DNA from: Bacillota bacterium
GTDB taxonomy: Bacteria > Armatimonadota > Hebobacteria > Hebobacterales > Hebobacteraceae
NCBI GenBank assembly: GCA_030668755.1
Contig: DAOVEW010000084.1
Span: 1-6,027, forward strand
Length of the DNA: 6,027 bases
Reading direction: 5' to 3'
A program made the translations under genes and the position numbers. Below the pieces are notes generated by a model. It saw nothing but the letters and a program-made list of their open reading frames with translations. It did not search any database and was not told the DNA's origin. Below, piece after piece: positions 5,821 to 6,027 of the stretch. The first letter of the stretch is position 1; each line of letters starts with the position of its first letter.

Positions 5821-6015
5821 TGTCGGACACCGGTGCGGCCTCGGCCCGCGCTCCCATTGGAGTGACAAGTAAGGGATATCGCTAGTAGCAGGCAGGCGAC
5901 ATGTGAAATAGAGCGCACAATGTCCGCAAAACCCCGGCTTGGACATCGCTTTCGGACATCTCAGCCCGGCCGAGAGCTCAGATCATGGCCGCGGCGGACA
6001 GGATCGGGACATGTC
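5821..6015. repeat. Cluster of TGTC/GACA words, possible mobile-element end
   Basis: Within 195 bases there are TGTCGGACA (5821-5829), CGACATGT (5898-5904 region), TGTCCG (5921), GGACAT (5941), CGGACAT (5953), CGGACA (5995) and GGACATGTC (6007-6015). Two of these GGACAT copies lie 13 bases apart. The core GGACA/TGTCC recurs in both orientations far more often than chance would suggest. Subterminal repeats of this kind occur at the ends of IS21-like and other DDE transposons, whose body would lie beyond the right edge. A repressor-operator array is the alternative. Confidence 0.3.
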
Positions 6016-6027
6016 GTGTACGGCCAG

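Larger units (their letters stand above)
5551..6027. other. Gene-poor right end of the window
   Basis: 477 bases with no reading frame I can support. Open frames exist on both strands (about 75-100 codons), but they overlap each other and lack ribosome-binding sites and recognisable motifs. The stretch holds the post-hydrolase hairpins, a degenerate interspersed-repeat half-site, an inverted repeat with an AT-rich loop, and a cluster of TGTC/GACA words, each listed separately. It resembles an accumulation of repeats and mobile-element debris. Confidence 0.5.

Noticed and set aside
5564..5885. Two overlapping plus-strand frames of 102 and 91 codons
   Set aside because: They overlap each other, lack ribosome-binding sites, run through repeat sequence and show no domain.
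1..6027. CRISPR array, tRNA, rRNA, toxin-antitoxin pair or defence operon
   Set aside because: No regularly spaced repeats, cloverleaf, rRNA-like stretch or paired small genes were seen on either strand.

Overview
This 6,027-base window is GC-rich (my estimate is about 60 %) bacterial DNA with few genes and long gaps between them. An outer-membrane-type DUF481 protein implies a Gram-negative-type envelope. The large exported PKD/beta-helix protein has a C-terminus of the kind common in Planctomycetota, other PVC bacteria, Armatimonadota and related environmental or metagenomic lineages. I cannot name the organism from this window.

Layout, left to right. (1) The last 41 codons of an unrecognised + strand gene end at 127 and converge on the next gene. 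(2) A minus-strand gene at 177-1190 encodes an exported DUF481 beta-barrel protein. (3) Immediately upstream of it lies an insertion-sequence remnant: a possible left end near 1244, then a well-translated helix-turn-helix N-terminus of an IS481-like transposase (from 1326) that loses its family resemblance near 1490. (4) A scrambled stretch at about 1494-1725 carries an unassigned reading-frame tail and a possible promoter. (5) The centrepiece at 1831-4218 is a 795-residue secreted modular protein: signal peptide, two beta-sandwich-like modules, a PKD domain, a right-handed parallel beta-helix, and a C-terminal tail with the DIGADEY signature. A perfect 13-bp hairpin follows it. (6) A gap of about 340 bases contains a short tandem repeat but no convincing gene. 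(7) A nitrilase-superfamily carbon-nitrogen hydrolase occupies 4597-5550, with an intact Glu-Lys-Cys triad. (8) The last 477 bases hold no convincing gene. They hold a short hairpin, a degenerate half-copy of what looks like a widespread bacterial interspersed repeat, an AT-rich-loop inverted repeat, and a cluster of TGTC/GACA words that may mark another mobile-element end.

The genes do not form an obvious operon. The DUF481 gene is on the opposite strand, and the beta-helix protein and the amidase are separated by a strong hairpin and a long gap. The most plausible reading is three independent transcription units with mobile-element debris between them. The most interesting gene is the modular beta-helix protein, which has the architecture of a polysaccharide-binding or polysaccharide-degrading surface protein of unknown substrate. 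I found no evidence for a defence system, CRISPR array, rRNA or tRNA.
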